A DNA stretch of 64,000 bases from Ariolimax columbianus (lineage: Eukaryota > Mollusca > Gastropoda > Stylommatophora > Arionidae). Both the position numbers and the translations under genes were made by a program. The first letter of the stretch is position 1; each line of letters opens with the position of its first letter. The notes under the pieces were generated by a model. That model had not been told where the DNA came from, ran no database searches, and was given only the letters and a program-made list of their open reading frames with translations. The stretch lies in contig JAVGWX010000019.1 in assembly GCA_036924085.1 (NCBI GenBank), positions 6,651,641-6,715,640 on the forward strand, written 5' to 3'. Shown here piece by piece: positions 43,600 to 54,316 of this stretch.

Positions 43600-45065
43600 T
43601 ACGCTCTGCAATTAAAAGCCTGAAAAAAGGGAAAGACCCCAGGATGCGATGATATCAAAGCAGAGCTAATACAAGCAGGAGGGGAGGCAAGTGCTCGAGT
43701 CTTTCATAAGCTGTGTAAACAGATATGGCACAGTGCAGAGAGGCCAGAAGCATGGAAGAAATCAATTTATATTGCCGTCCCCTAAAAAGGCAACTTTAAG
43801 CTGTGCACGAACTACCGAACTATCGCACTGATCAGCCATGCTAACAAGATACTCCTTCGAATCCAATTGAGAAGGATAGAGAAATAATTTGAATCTGAAA
43901 TTGACGTAGTCCAGGCAGGTTTCATGAAAGACAGAGTGACCAGGGACCACATATTCTATTTAAGGAATATATATGAAAAATGTAGAGAGTTTAATGTAGA
44001 CATGTTCACATGTTTCATTGATTACACCAAGGCCTTTGACACAGTAAAACATAAACATCTGTGGAGAATTGTGAAGAAAATGGGGGTTCATTTGCATATA
44101 GTACATCACATTGAATCATTATAATTATACCAAGATCAACAACCGTTGTCCGAGTATCTGAGCAAACATCAGATTGGTTTGCAGTACAAAATTGAGTTCT
44201 ACAAGGATGTATCCTATCACCTTATATGTACACCATGTATGCGGAATGTATAATGAGAAATGTTTGAGAAGACGAGAACATTCAAAGTTTCGACCCATTT
44301 ACGATTGGGGGGTACGAGATTCCAGAGTAACTATACGCAGATGACACAGTGATAATATCATGAGGTGCAGAAGGGTTAGATCAGCTACTTTCAGCCGTTA
44401 ATGGACATAGTAAAGATCAAAACATCTTCATAGACATAAGACCGACAAAACACAATGTCAGCAAATATGTATAGTGGGGGTGAGGAAATAGATCAGTTCA
44501 CACATTTTGAATATCTCGGCTCCAGAATTGACAAAGCTTGAGACTGCTCGAAACAAATCAGAAGAAGACTAGCTATGGCAATACGCAGACTGAACAGCCA
44601 TAAGAAATTATGGCAGTGCACCATCAACGTGATACAAGTAAAAGTCTTGAGAGCCTGTGTTTTTCCTGTGGCAGCTTATGTCTATGAATCAAGGACGATT
44701 ACCTAAACTTATAGAAGAAGAATCGAATCCTTCGAGTCAAGATCCTCAAAATACCCCGAACAGAGAAAAAAAAACAAATGTAGACATTCAGCAAGAATTG
44801 AGCATAGAGGAGAACTGGTATATCAATTCAATTATGGCTAGATAATGCAAATACTTTGGACACATCAAGAAACACAACGGTCTTGCGAAAACGTTGATGG
44901 AAGGCATGGTGCCAGGCAAAAGAGGAAGGAGTAGATCAAGAAGACGATGGCACCAATATATCCAGGAATGCCTGGATATGACTGTGGCGTAGGCTGGAGT
45001 TTTGGCAAGAGAGCGAGTTTCTTTCAGACAGACTGTGATGGGAGCGACGTTCTACGAAGGAGATG
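43600..45065 (+). pseudogene. D-family LINE reverse transcriptase and C-terminus
   Basis: KGKDPRMR-frame start, then DDIKAELIQAGGEASARVFH (43,645-43,705) and NYRTIALISHANKILLRI (43,808-43,862). VQAGFMKDRVTRDH (43,910) and the palm A motif MFTCFIDYTKAFDTVKHKH (44,000-44,055) are intact. QGCILSP-like sequence is broken near 44,200. YADDTVIIS (44,330) keeps both catalytic Asp. FEYLGSRIDKA (44,500) and ARRLAMAIRRL follow. The C-terminus CKYFGHIKKHNGLAKTLMEG (44,847-44,905) and GKRGRSRSRRRW matches RTE C-termini. Frameshifts lie near 44,125 and 44,700. Confidence 0.8.
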
Positions 45066-45079
45066 CTACATAATGATGA

Positions 45080-45515
45080 TCTAATCTGGACGTCTTTTTA
45101 GTTAATTTTTAACAATGCGCTCTTGTTCATGTGGTTGTATTTTGCAAAAAAACGTGTTGTAGTGTAATGTATCCATTACTCTGATCATATTATAAACATG
45201 TATTAAGTCACCTCAAATTTTTCATTTTTATAGACACTGTAGGCCGTTTGTTATCTTTCCCCATAACTGTAATTCTGGAATCCCACTATCATCTTTTTTG
45301 CATTATTTCCAGCATGTCTATATCCCTTCTATGATAAGGACTCCACGCCTGTACACAACACTCCAATCTATATCGAACTAAAGCTTTATGCAGATTGACT
45401 ATCACTTCCTTGCTCCTATGTTGAATATTTCTTTTTATTACCCACACGATTTCATTTGGCTTTTTGACCGCTAACTAGACTATCTCACTCACCTTACCTG
45501 TGGGACCCACAACGT
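45080..45515 (-). mobile_element. L-family LINE fragment (minus)
   Basis: The reverse complement aligns with 21,360-21,720 of the L copy, including 'gactccttatcatag' and the 'gtgatagtcaa' stretch that encodes EVIVKLYKALV. The segment holds the RT thumb only and has no terminal signature. Confidence 0.7.
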
Positions 45516-45519
45516 ACAA

Positions 45520-46300
45520 AGTCTCAGGTGGACAACATGTCAGTTTGTGGCATAAACGCTTATCACAATGAAAGGGTAAGCTGGCTCACATAGATCTTTA
45601 ATTAGGTCTTCATTTGAAGGGAAGGTATCTGGTGGTTGGCAAAGGGCGGTGGTGGGACATTTTTCACAAAAACAACACCAGCAGAAAATACTACATCTCT
45701 TATAGGGCCATATCTTTTCTCTATTTACATTAGTAACAATTGTTGCACGGGTCCTTGAACACCGAGTTCGAACAATTGTGAAGCCACTGATCAGTGCTTC
45801 ACAATCAGGATTTCGGAAAAGTCAGGGGTATATGCATGCTATTTTTGCTCTCCGATAGTGAAGTTCAGCAAACCGTAGAAAACAATGCAAATATTCAACG
45901 TGACTATTATTGATTAAGAAAAGATATCTGTTAAACCGAGGATGGCTGTGGGGAATAATGGAATAACATGGCATAGAATGCCAACTACGAGATGGCATTC
46001 GTGCCTTGTATGCAAAACATGGGAAGGTGCACACGACCGAATGCCGTTATTACAAAGTGGATTCCAATGCTGAGTGGTGTACGACAGGAGTGTGGTATTT
46101 CTACACGTTGTTAAAAATGTATCTGAATTCAATTTTACAGTTGTCTAACCCTCATTAGGAGTCATTATATTATGTGCAGGTCCAATTTTTCCAAGGCAGG
46201 CTATGTTGACATAACGTGAACGAGTGCAGTTTTAATATCGGAGATATTGGTGTCTAGCAAAAACGGGAGTTCAAATACGTAGGTAATATACAGAGGGTTT
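45520..46300 (+). pseudogene. LINE RT palm fragment, separate family
   Basis: Frame islands: RVLEHRVRTIVEPLISASQS (45,750-45,810) and GFRKSQGYMHAIFAL (45,812-45,855) form the RT 'QSGFRKxRxxxDAIFAL' motif. GIECQLRDGIRALYAKHGK (45,970-46,025) is the segment after palm A, followed by decayed text. At 46,268 KREFKYVGNIQ is the 'FKYLGS' block. The FADD box is not readable. It is a different family from C and D. Confidence 0.6.
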
Positions 46301-46454
46301 ATCATACGTCCTTACCCTTACCATGAAGGTGCAGGAGGAGAAAGTTGGAATTTGACACAGTGCTTATTACTTCCCAATGTAGCTGCCAGCTGAATTTATA
46401 CAGTTCCGCAATCTCTGCGTGATCTTGAATAGACCTGCGTGTGGGACATGAACA

Positions 46455-46880
46455 GTTACCGTAGACTTTCAGCGAATGATACATGCATTGGAGATGAAAT
46501 GTTTCCGAAGACTTTTAAACGTCACGTCCAAAGATCGAGTTACAAATGAGGAAATACGAGATATAATTACAACAGCAATATGCCGTTTGAAGACCTCTTA
46601 GCAACTGTCAAAAGAAAGAAACTCGCTTTTTTCGGTCACATATCGATATCAAATGGTCTTGCAAATACGATCCTCCATTTAAAGGTACAAAGCAGAGTAT
46701 TAAGAAGCCGACCCAAAATGAGGTGGGAGGACAACACATATGAATGGACCAATCTCCCACAAGAATAGATACAGGAAGCGGCCGAAGGCATATACGGTTA
46801 GAATGGGGTTGTTAGGATGTCTTAATGTAGGCTCCAACTACTTCAGCGGTTACGGATGACCTGACTTGACCTGATATAAT
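46455..46880 (+). pseudogene. C-family RTE-like LINE 3' end
   Basis: RMIHALEMKCFRRLLNVTSK (46,465-46,525) and TNEEIRDIITTAI (46,538) belong to the C-terminal region. Frame 46,580-46,768 gives LATVKRKKLAFFGHIS, then NGLANTILH and SRPKMRWEDNTYEWTN. It ends with the 3' terminus shared with 7,420-7,500 ('atgac.tga.ttgacct'). The left boundary against the other RT fragment near 46,300-46,450 is unclear. Confidence 0.75.
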
Positions 46881-47197
46881 GACATGGCTATTTACAAAAT
46901 AATCGAACACCTTAGATTTCTGATTACTGATGTCTTAATGGACTTTCAAATATGTTTAATATGTAATGAAAATATCTGCAATTGTTGTTTTAGCAATGTT
47001 TTCCTTTCATTGTTTTTATGTATGCATGTGTGTGTGTGTGTCTCGTGTATTTGTCTGTCTGTATGTATGCCATGCAGGCCAACTGTTTACCAAAAAATCG
47101 TACTTTCATTTTTAACTATAATTCATAAATATTACAGATCCAGGAATAAAGCAAATCTCAATTTCAATACATGTCATCTTCGAATATCGTATTTACC

Positions 47198-47246
47198 ATG
47201 AAGCGATTCCTAGTAACCATTATTCTGATTGTGAGTTCATTTTCAG
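47198..47246 (+). CDS. Putative host-gene exon 1: signal peptide
   Basis: ATG in a good Kozak context (A at -3) opens MKRFLVTIILIVSSFS. This has a basic n-region, a hydrophobic core and small residues at the end, as in a secretory signal peptide. After one base of the next codon comes cag|gtaagt, a perfect donor, so the intron is phase 1. No LINE motif covers this segment. A plausible partner exon is 61,372-61,559, whose acceptor also leaves phase 1. The protein is not recognised. The short length means chance cannot be excluded without transcript evidence. Confidence 0.45.
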
Positions 47247-47384
47247 GTAAGTTGTAGAAGTACATTTTGTTGATTTATATTTGAATTTCTTGTACAGTAA
47301 AGATCAACTTTTGATCGAGTCCCATGGCACAACATAGTTACGATTATGGTGCACATAGGTATAGACAGACCATTCAAAGTTAAT

Positions 47385-47515
47385 CAAGAACATGTATGCA
47401 AATGAAGAGGATATTATTTCAATCACAGTCTCATGGATCCAGTTGTTAAGGCAGGGGATACGACATGGCTGCCTGATTTGACCGTTTTTGTTTCCATTTC
47501 TAGGAATCGATGTAA
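47385..47515 (+). pseudogene. LINE RT motif fragment
   Basis: Reads RQGIRHGCLI then PFLFPFLGID after a stop, matching the RT 'GVRQGCLLSPFLF' motif. It is too short to place in a family. Confidence 0.45.
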
Positions 47516-47519
47516 CCTC

Positions 47520-47870
47520 ACCACGGTCATACTCAAAGGTTCTCAGTCTCTCTCACCAAATGGCTTAAGGTATGAATACTGATGATCTCTGTAGCTCGCT
47601 TGTTGTACACTCTCCTGCGCCGTCCTCTCATGCGCCCCACTCCAATCGAACCTTTTTTAATGTCGAAACTTTGCAGTCTGTGGATTGCTGCTTCATCCAC
47701 TGCGGTTTGATCTGCCATCACGCGGTCATTGATTTATTTCAAAATAACACTTTTATCCATCACTACTTTGCCCTTGATGGGATCTTGTGAAGTCAAAATG
47801 TCAGCTCTTTCATTCCATGTTAACGTCTGGAGGTTTGAGGCTTCAACAGTGGCTTTCTGTATTTGAGATA
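47520..47870 (-). pseudogene. LINE family N RNase H C-terminus, fragment 3
   Basis: Minus-strand reading: ERADILTSQDPIKGKVVMDK (47,735-47,800), then MADQTAVDEAAIHRLQSF, DIKKGSIGVGRMRG and RRVYNKRATE. It is collinear with 18,665-18,900 (ERADIMASQVPIMGSLVMD, then EEDTAIDEAAIHMLHSF). One stop lies in the middle. The upstream GNERAD catalytic Asp block is partly preserved. Confidence 0.7.
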
Positions 47871-47934
47871 GGTCTTGTCACGTAGGTTCTTAGTCCTATC
47901 CTTATACTAGAATATCTGCTTCTTTAAAAAATAC

Positions 47935-48718
47935 AATATTTTTTTTCATTTCCTTGCTCTAAAAGCAATGTGCATCCAGTATTTTCTTAAATGCATTTTT
48001 TACCATTGCCTCCACTACTACAATCATTCATCACTCTGTGACTAAAAATAGATTGTGTAATGTCTAATCTGGACCTTTCTTTAGTTAATTTGCATCGTTC
48101 TTGTAGGTGGTTGTATTTTGAAAATAAACTGTTATAGTCTAATTCCTTTAAGATCCTATAAACCTGTATTAAGTCACCTAAAACATTTATCTTGTTGTAG
48201 ACACAGCAGGTCGAATTGTTTTAGTCTTTCCTCATAACTAAAATTCTGGAATGCAACTATCAACTGTCGCTTTTCTTTGTATCATTTCCAGGATGTTTAT
48301 ATCCCCTCAACGATAAGGACTGCACACCTGTACATGGTACTCCAATCTAGGTCTAACTAATGCTTTATACCGTTTGACAATCACTTCCTTGCCCCTATGT
48401 TTAATATTTCTGTTTATCATACATAACCTACCATTTGTCTGTGCCAGTGCTACCTGGACGTGTTCACTCACTTTACCTGTATGATCTATTATTACCCCTA
48501 TGTCCCTTTTCTTTTATATCATTCTAATATTGTTATGTACTGATGTACCATATTAGATATAGCAAAAAGGCTGACTGTACATGTATCTACATAAAACTCC
48601 ATTTGCCATCTCACAGACCATTACCAAATTGTATCTGAATCTGATCTCAATATATCAACATCTGCATTATTGCATAGTTTCGTGACATCAACTAATTGTG
48701 TAATAAATGTCTCAGTAG

Positions 48719-48799
<81 letters not shown>

Positions 48800-49655
48800 A
48801 GAATAAAATTGGTCCCAAAACCGATCCCTTTTGTAATCCACTTTCTATTTCACACTAATCAGAGTATTCCTCATGTTTGTCCACTATATTTCTTCTGTTT
48901 TACCAATTGTCAATCCATTAGCAACATCCACAACCATTTCATGTGATTTCAAATGTCTAAATAATCTTTGATAAAGTATTTTATAAAAAGCCTTTGTAAA
49001 ATAAAGATAAATAAAATCCACTGGCTTCATTTCATCTAGCTTTTTAGTAACTTCCTCCATAAATTATAATAAGTTTGTTAAGCACGATCCACCTCTATTC
49101 AACCCGTCCTCAATATGCATCATTAGAATAAACGTGTCTAAATGCATTAGCATGTTTTGGTTGATTGTTGCCTCTAATAATTTACAGAATGTTCGGTAAA
49201 CTCATCGGTCTAAAATTTCCTACATCTGATGTTTGTCATTTTTTAAAAATGGGCTTACTATTTAAAATCCTCAGGAACAATCACTTTTGCAACTGCTAGA
49301 GAACATAATATAGCCATTAGTTTGTTAATTGGTCTCTAATTTCAACCAGTAACTGTGGATGAATACCATCTTGATCTGGACATGTATCCACTTCCAATCC
49401 TTCCAATTTTGTAAAAACCATTTCTTCCGAAACAAAGATTGATTTAAATCCGACTCTATCCATGCCTCTATGAAAATATCCAAATTCTCTGGGATCGTGG
49501 TGTAGTATTTTTACGTGATGACTGTGCCAAAGTAGTGATTGAGTAGAATAGTTGCCTCTCTGTTCTCACGTTTTATGTTTCCTGTGCTATCTGTTATACG
49601 GCCTACTTTATGTTGTTGTTTTTTTTGTAACATAAGAAAGGAAGGTGTTACTATT
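47935..49655 (-). mobile_element. CR1/L2-like LINE (family L), long decayed minus copy
   Basis: Reverse complement of most of ORF2. Near 49,350 it matches the 'aagtggataaatgtcc' region of 20,545-20,570. The RT palm lies around 48,900-49,000 and the FADD region near 48,660. Thumb text (48,340-48,420) matches 22,850-22,960, and the 3' VVxxWN block lies near 47,990-48,040. A large TA expansion sits between the palm blocks at 48,721. Nothing is open for more than a few codons. The 3' terminal signature is lost. Confidence 0.7.
48721..48797. repeat. (TA)38 microsatellite
   Basis: Uninterrupted TA run of 77 bp inside the L element. Confidence 0.98.
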
Positions 49656-49689
49656 AGTCATAATTCTATGAGCACGTTTATTTAGAAGT

Positions 49690-50690
49690 CTATGTCTGTG
49701 TTTTTCTCCCTTTCTGAGTCCAAAAAATGCTATTAAAGGGTAGCAATGTCTGGACCTAGACGTCCCACTCGTTACAGGAAAGGAAATGATGTCTTATAAC
49801 CTCTCCTTTATATGTGTAGATCGCCGCTGAACTCGGAGTTTGGCTTGCCGGGCAGGAGTTTTTTTGACAATGGCCTCTCCTACATTAATGTGTTCCCAGA
49901 ACCTCCTTCATGAGTTGCTCTGTGTTTCTTACAGAACCAGCTGTGAGGCGAGACCAAGGTCCCCGCTGTTTAACTAGGCAGACAGATTTGGCTCATTAGC
50001 TTTGATTTGCACCCAATCTAAGAGATGGTAAACTCTGAGTCTAAACCCGGATAAACGAAGTACTTTATCCTGTGCAGATGGTTCGCCTAAAAGAAGTAGA
50101 ACTCTGATTTTTGACCCAGAAGGGCCAGTGAGTGATAGCTAATCCTGAGGCGATGGTGGTATCATCAGATGTCTCGAGTAACTAGCTAATCCTGAGGCGA
50201 TGGTGGTATCATCAGATGTCTCGAGTAACTAGTTTCTGCGAGATCAACTCCCCTGCCTTGTGGTAACCTTTGGAAACTGTATAGCTACGAGAGTAAACCC
50301 ATACATACAATCCACATTGGTACAACCTAAGGCGAATGGATTTAGCATCTGTAGCTGAGCTGGGACCAAATGGGCATTCTTTTGATTCGATTGAAATACA
50401 CTAGTAAGACCGAGAGGGGAATTCTGCAGTTTAGGCAACCCAGCGTCTCCATATTCAGTGCTCAGGCTTTCACCCTGGAGAGACCTCCAGCCTCGTTCTT
50501 CAGTGAGGACACGGAAACTGGCAGTCTTCGGATTATAAGTTCCACCCGATTGATGCAGAGAAAGGGCGCAACCTGTCTCCTTCGACGTTGGGAGAATCAT
50601 TGCGTCCCATTGGACGCCAACGTCTGCCAACGCCAACGTTTGCCTGCTCCAGTGGTTGCCTGTAGATTAGTGCATGGCTGAAAGGCAGAT
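49690..50690 (+). mobile_element. 5' leader of LINE family T, copy 2
   Basis: Upstream of the second T endonuclease and alignable with 3,480-4,015 in its last 400 bp. It contains a perfect 47-bp tandem duplication. The long antisense frame 50,244-50,636 has no counterpart in copy 1 and is not called. Confidence 0.5.
50137..50230 (+). repeat. Perfect 47-bp tandem duplication
   Basis: Units 50,137-50,183 and 50,184-50,230 are identical (begin agctaatcctgaggcgatgg, end gagtaact). Their identity, in otherwise decayed DNA, points to a recent event. Confidence 0.95.
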
Positions 50691-50699
50691 GTTTAATTT

Positions 50700-52740
50700 G
50701 CACCAAATAAAAACAATGAAAAGAAGACTCCAGGTCTTCGATGTTCAAGCTGGAACGTGTGTACTATGTGTACATGCATCCCCGATGATCTTCAGGAGGT
50801 CAAGGATGCTAGGATGAAAGTCATCATTGATGTAGAGCTCTCTGCCTACAGAAAACCAGACATGGCTGTTAGGGAGAAAAACTACCCTATCTTATAGAAG
50901 GTTCGTGAACCTAAATAGTCTCTACAGCATGCAGTTGACTTTGTTATTATAAACACCATAATGGCCTCAGAAGATTCATCTTCGTAGATCTATGAGAAAG
51001 GTTACTCACAGTTCGCATCATAACCGCAACATGAAATGTTACTATCCTTATGCTCACACTCTGACATATAAAGAGGGAGTGAAGGACTAATTACAAGCTG
51101 TAGGAAATGATGAAGAATAGCGACATGAAAGTAGCACTTTTCTTTCTCAAAGAATGTACTGCTAGAATAGGTGGGGAGCAAACAGTGTGAACCACCAGCC
51201 TTGGACGTCAAGATATTGGCAGCAGATATGACAACGTTCAGAGCATCCTGGAGTTGTGCATCTAAAACCAAATTTTGTAAATATTACAAATACTTTTTTC
51301 AAAGGCGAGCAGCAACAGAAAGTAACATAGAAACACCATAGGTCACATCGATTTATTGTCATCAGACGTTCATCCTTAAACATGGTCCTCAGTACTAGAA
51401 GTTATCACGGTGCAGACTGGGACTCCGACTATGCTCTTGAATGTAGCAGGTTACGTGAGCAGCTTTGGAAATTATACAGCTCCAAACAAAGGGGGCATCC
51501 CAATAACAAAACTGCGCTAATGGTGGTTCCTTCCAAGGCATATAGGTTTGTGTCCGACCTGAATGGTGCTCTTCTTAAGGGATCGGAGTTTGACGCCACA
51601 ACTAAGTGGAACGTTATGAAAAGGTCATTTAACATACAGCATTATCTACGTTTAGCATGACGGAATGGGCTAATCAGGACTGGTTCAAAGCACATCTCGC
51701 AAGAATGGAACAAGTAATTTAGGCCAACGAAGAGACTTTCATTGATTTTGAAAAATCCCCAAACGAAATAACACTTCATGACCTCAATAGATCCTGAATT
51801 ATTAACCAACGAACCACTAGACAATGCACCCAGGAGTACTGACAAAAACTGTGTGAAGAAATGCAGATATATGCAGAGAAAGGACATATTTATAGCATGC
51901 GCATTGGTCTTACTGTAAGAGGTGCTGCCCTCCTGACATTTCTGACAGATGTGAGAATCATGGACTGTGACCAGCAGATAATCAGATGAAAGGATCACTA
52001 CTCTGAGCTATACTCACGAGAAACGGTGGTTACTGACGAAGCCTTGATCGGGCCTGCCTATTATAAAGGAACGTTACATATTGCCTGCTTTGGTGGAGTT
52101 TGTCAAGGTTACCTCTCATACGGCAAATCACCTGTGTGTGATGGAATCCCTAATCGAAGCCATCAAATGTATAGAATCAGTGCTACCTCAGATGTATGAC
52201 CTCCTATGACTCTGCTGTGAGAAAGGTGCAGTCCCCCAAGATTTTCGTGACGCCATAATGTTGACTATTTACAAAAACAAAGGTTAGCGAGAGGACTACA
52301 ATGATTAAAGAGGGATCTCGCTCCTGAGCGTTGTAGGTAAAGTTAACGACTGCGTGCGAAGACAAAGTTAAGGACATTGCTCATTAGAGAGATGATATTT
52401 GCGTGTGATGTGATTCTAGTGATAAATCCAGGGGATGCCCTACAGAGACTGGGAGTCAGATTCGCCGATGAATGCAAGCAGTTTGGGCTCACGATTAGCC
52501 TGGAAAAGACAAAGGTCTGCGTACATATTATTACGAGTCACCCCTCCAAAGAGATTGATGAACCAACTCTGGAGGACGTCATCAGTTTCACTTTGCGGGA
52601 GACTGCCATCAGCAATTCTCTCTCGCTCATAAAGAAGATATACAGTAGGCTAGGCAAGGGTAAAAACCGTCATGGTCAGCCTAACAAGAGAGCACTGGGC
52701 TATCTCAATACACGCAGGTGTGGGTCTATCAACCACTGAA
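50700..52740 (+). pseudogene. LINE family T endonuclease and RT, copy 2
   Basis: Endonuclease traces start at 50,720 (LQVFDVQAGT-frame; ASPMIFRRSRMLG) and include STRSYHGADWDSDYALE (51,385-51,435, catalytic Asp-x-Asp replaced region). A linker piece VRIMDCDQQIIR is near 51,950. RT finger text follows: GKSPVCDGIPNRSH (52,123), LCCEKGAVPQDFRDAI (52,210-52,258) and GISLLSVVGKVND (52,314-52,350). The sequence then jumps, with palm A deleted, to IREMIFACDVILV (52,381), where FADD has become FACD. ADECKQFGLTISLEKTKVCV and SNSLSLIKK complete it. It ends at 52,740, where rDNA-like sequence starts. Confidence 0.7.
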
Positions 52741-52772
52741 TGAATCAGCATGGATGCCTCCCTGCCTTGAAA

Positions 52773-53434
52773 GGGTTGGGAAACCTGTTGAATCTCCTTC
52801 GTGCTAGGGATTGTGGCTTGTAATTCTTCCCCATGAACGAGGAATTCCCATTAAAGCGTTAGGCCTATACTTAAAGGAATTGACGGAATGGCACCACAAT
52901 GAGTTGCGCCTGCGACTTAATTTGACTCAACACGCCAATGATTGACAGACCGATTTTTTTTCGTTGGGTCTAATAGGGAACGTCTGCTGGAATTAGACAC
53001 TCGAGAGACAGATCAGTTTTACCCTACAGATGACAGGTCGTTGCTACGGTAATCCTGCTCAATCCGAGAGGAATCGCAAGTTTCATACATTTGGTACACG
53101 TGCTTCGCTGAGAGCCAATGGTGCGAGGCTACCATCTGAGTCAGAATCCCGCGCGGATATGCGACAATTTTCTTAGCACCACTGCGACGGGAGGCACCGA
53201 AATGGTTGGGACCTGGGGCTCGCGTCTCAGCCCGACCTGGTCGAGCCGCAGAAAGAGGTATCTGCCGTCCCGCCGATCAAAGCGAGCGGTGAGCTGTCCA
53301 ATATTCACCTCACGCGGCGTGGAGGTGTGAAATCACTTGTAGACGACTTAGTTATCGGTCGGGGTGTCGTAAGCAGTAGAGCAGCCACCTCACTGCGAAC
53401 TGTTGAGACTCAGCCCTCGATCATGAGAATTGTT
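52773..53434 (+). pseudogene. 18S/28S chimeric rDNA pseudogene, block 2
   Basis: Opens with an 18S 3'-domain piece ('ctccttcgtgctagggattg', then 'ccatgaacgaggaattccca', 52,793-52,850). It then goes back to the earlier 18S module aaaggaattgacgg (52,873) through 'tgactcaacacgcc', joins 28S at 'ggtctaatagggaacg' (52,967) and follows 28S to its 3' end. Blocks include 'gttttaccctacagatgaca', 'gtcgttgctacggtaatcct' (53,038), 'ggacctgggg' and 'gtcgtaagcagtagagcagc' (53,368). 18S order is scrambled. Family R sequence follows directly. Confidence 0.8.
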
Positions 53435-53713
53435 CGCACTCCAGGAGAACCACATCTCCGTGCCATGACCAGGCTTGTTTCCTGGCAAAATGAACTCTTG
53501 CATCGTTCTTTACTTAAGTCTCATATCAGTCATAATAATAGACGCAGACGAGATACAGGCCAGCGGACATTGCACATCTGCGCCTATGTGAGAACCTCCC
53601 AGGTGGCGGGGAATGCTAGGCGTATCATCACTGCAGTGGAGCCGAGAATACTAAAGGGGAGCAAGGAGATACCCCCACTCACATGTATATGCTACGTTTC
53701 TGGCAGGACGTGA
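53327..53713 (+). other. Open frame crossing the 28S-LINE junction, copy 2
   Basis: A 128-codon ATG frame starting in 28S (LVDDLVIGRGVVSSRAATSL) and running into R sequence (VRTPGEPHLRAM, NARRIITAVEP). It is the same frame as 12,982-13,308 and is longer here. Coding status is unproven. Confidence 0.3.
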
Positions 53714-54300
53714 CGATCATGGGACACAGACCAACGGGACTGCTTCTCTTCTGAGACACTTGATAAACGAGTACCGAAGTCCATCATCCCACCATCATCT
53801 TCACCCTTTTGACACGAGTGGGGAAGACCCCGATAGTCCTGCAAGACAACTTTCCTAAGAGATACAACTCTGACCTCAAACAAATGCTGCTTTGCAAATG
53901 GTTCTGGGGACAGCCAAAGGCTAATGAGGGCATCCATACAGAAACGCCTGTTGAAATCGGATGAACTGGGCCACAGGCGTAACGAAACAGTACAACGTAA
54001 ATCGATGTACGATGACGTCACAATTAAAAAAAAGGAAAGTATGGTGCTCATCCTGTGGAGTCCCGCCAGGCAGCGAGAGTACCGGGCCTCACGCCTCGAA
54101 AAGGCAAACCTGACGCTACTGTTGGCCGCCCACCCATGTGCTTGTGGAGTCAAGGCACAAGGAGATGGGGCAAGAGCTATTGACCAAAAACTCAAGACAC
54201 TTAAAATACTACAGTGGAACGCGGAGGGAGTCCTTAACAAAAAGGTTTTGTCGAAGCCTCCAATGAGGTGCGCTGCTCTGGTCCGTAACGAGAAACTCTG
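53435..54300 (+). mobile_element. Family R 5' region only, copy 2
   Basis: Matches 13,091-13,860 and 56,100-56,890. The frame 53,924-54,301 runs into the endonuclease N-terminus (KTLKILQWNAEGVLNKKV, 54,190-54,250), the best-preserved copy of that start. It then breaks off at about 54,250. Within 70 bp, ETS-like sequence of block 3 begins. No RT or 3' tail is present. Confidence 0.75.
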
Positions 54301-54316
54301 ACAGTCAGTGGTGATT

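Larger units (their letters stand above)
39002..43613. repeat. Large direct duplication, copy 2
   Basis: Partner of 27,190-29,774. It begins inside the 47-bp array, directly against the 5' truncation point of the minus R element, and runs through the 48-bp array, unassigned DNA, an L 3' end and into the D element. Unlike copy 1, it retains the D endonuclease and linker and carries an LTR-like insertion. Confidence 0.9.
41156..45080 (+). mobile_element. D-family RTE-like LINE, interrupted copy
   Basis: Leader (41,156-41,430), endonuclease, linker, RT and C-terminus in order, decayed. It is split by an LTR-like insertion at 42,100-43,026 and carries a GA repeat at 43,356-43,392. It ends near 45,065-45,080 where an L fragment starts. 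Gene order and motifs match RTE-type LINEs with a single EEP-RT ORF and no RNase H. Confidence 0.8.

Noticed and set aside
48670..48858. Tyr/Ile repeat protein
   Set aside because: It is a translated TA microsatellite.
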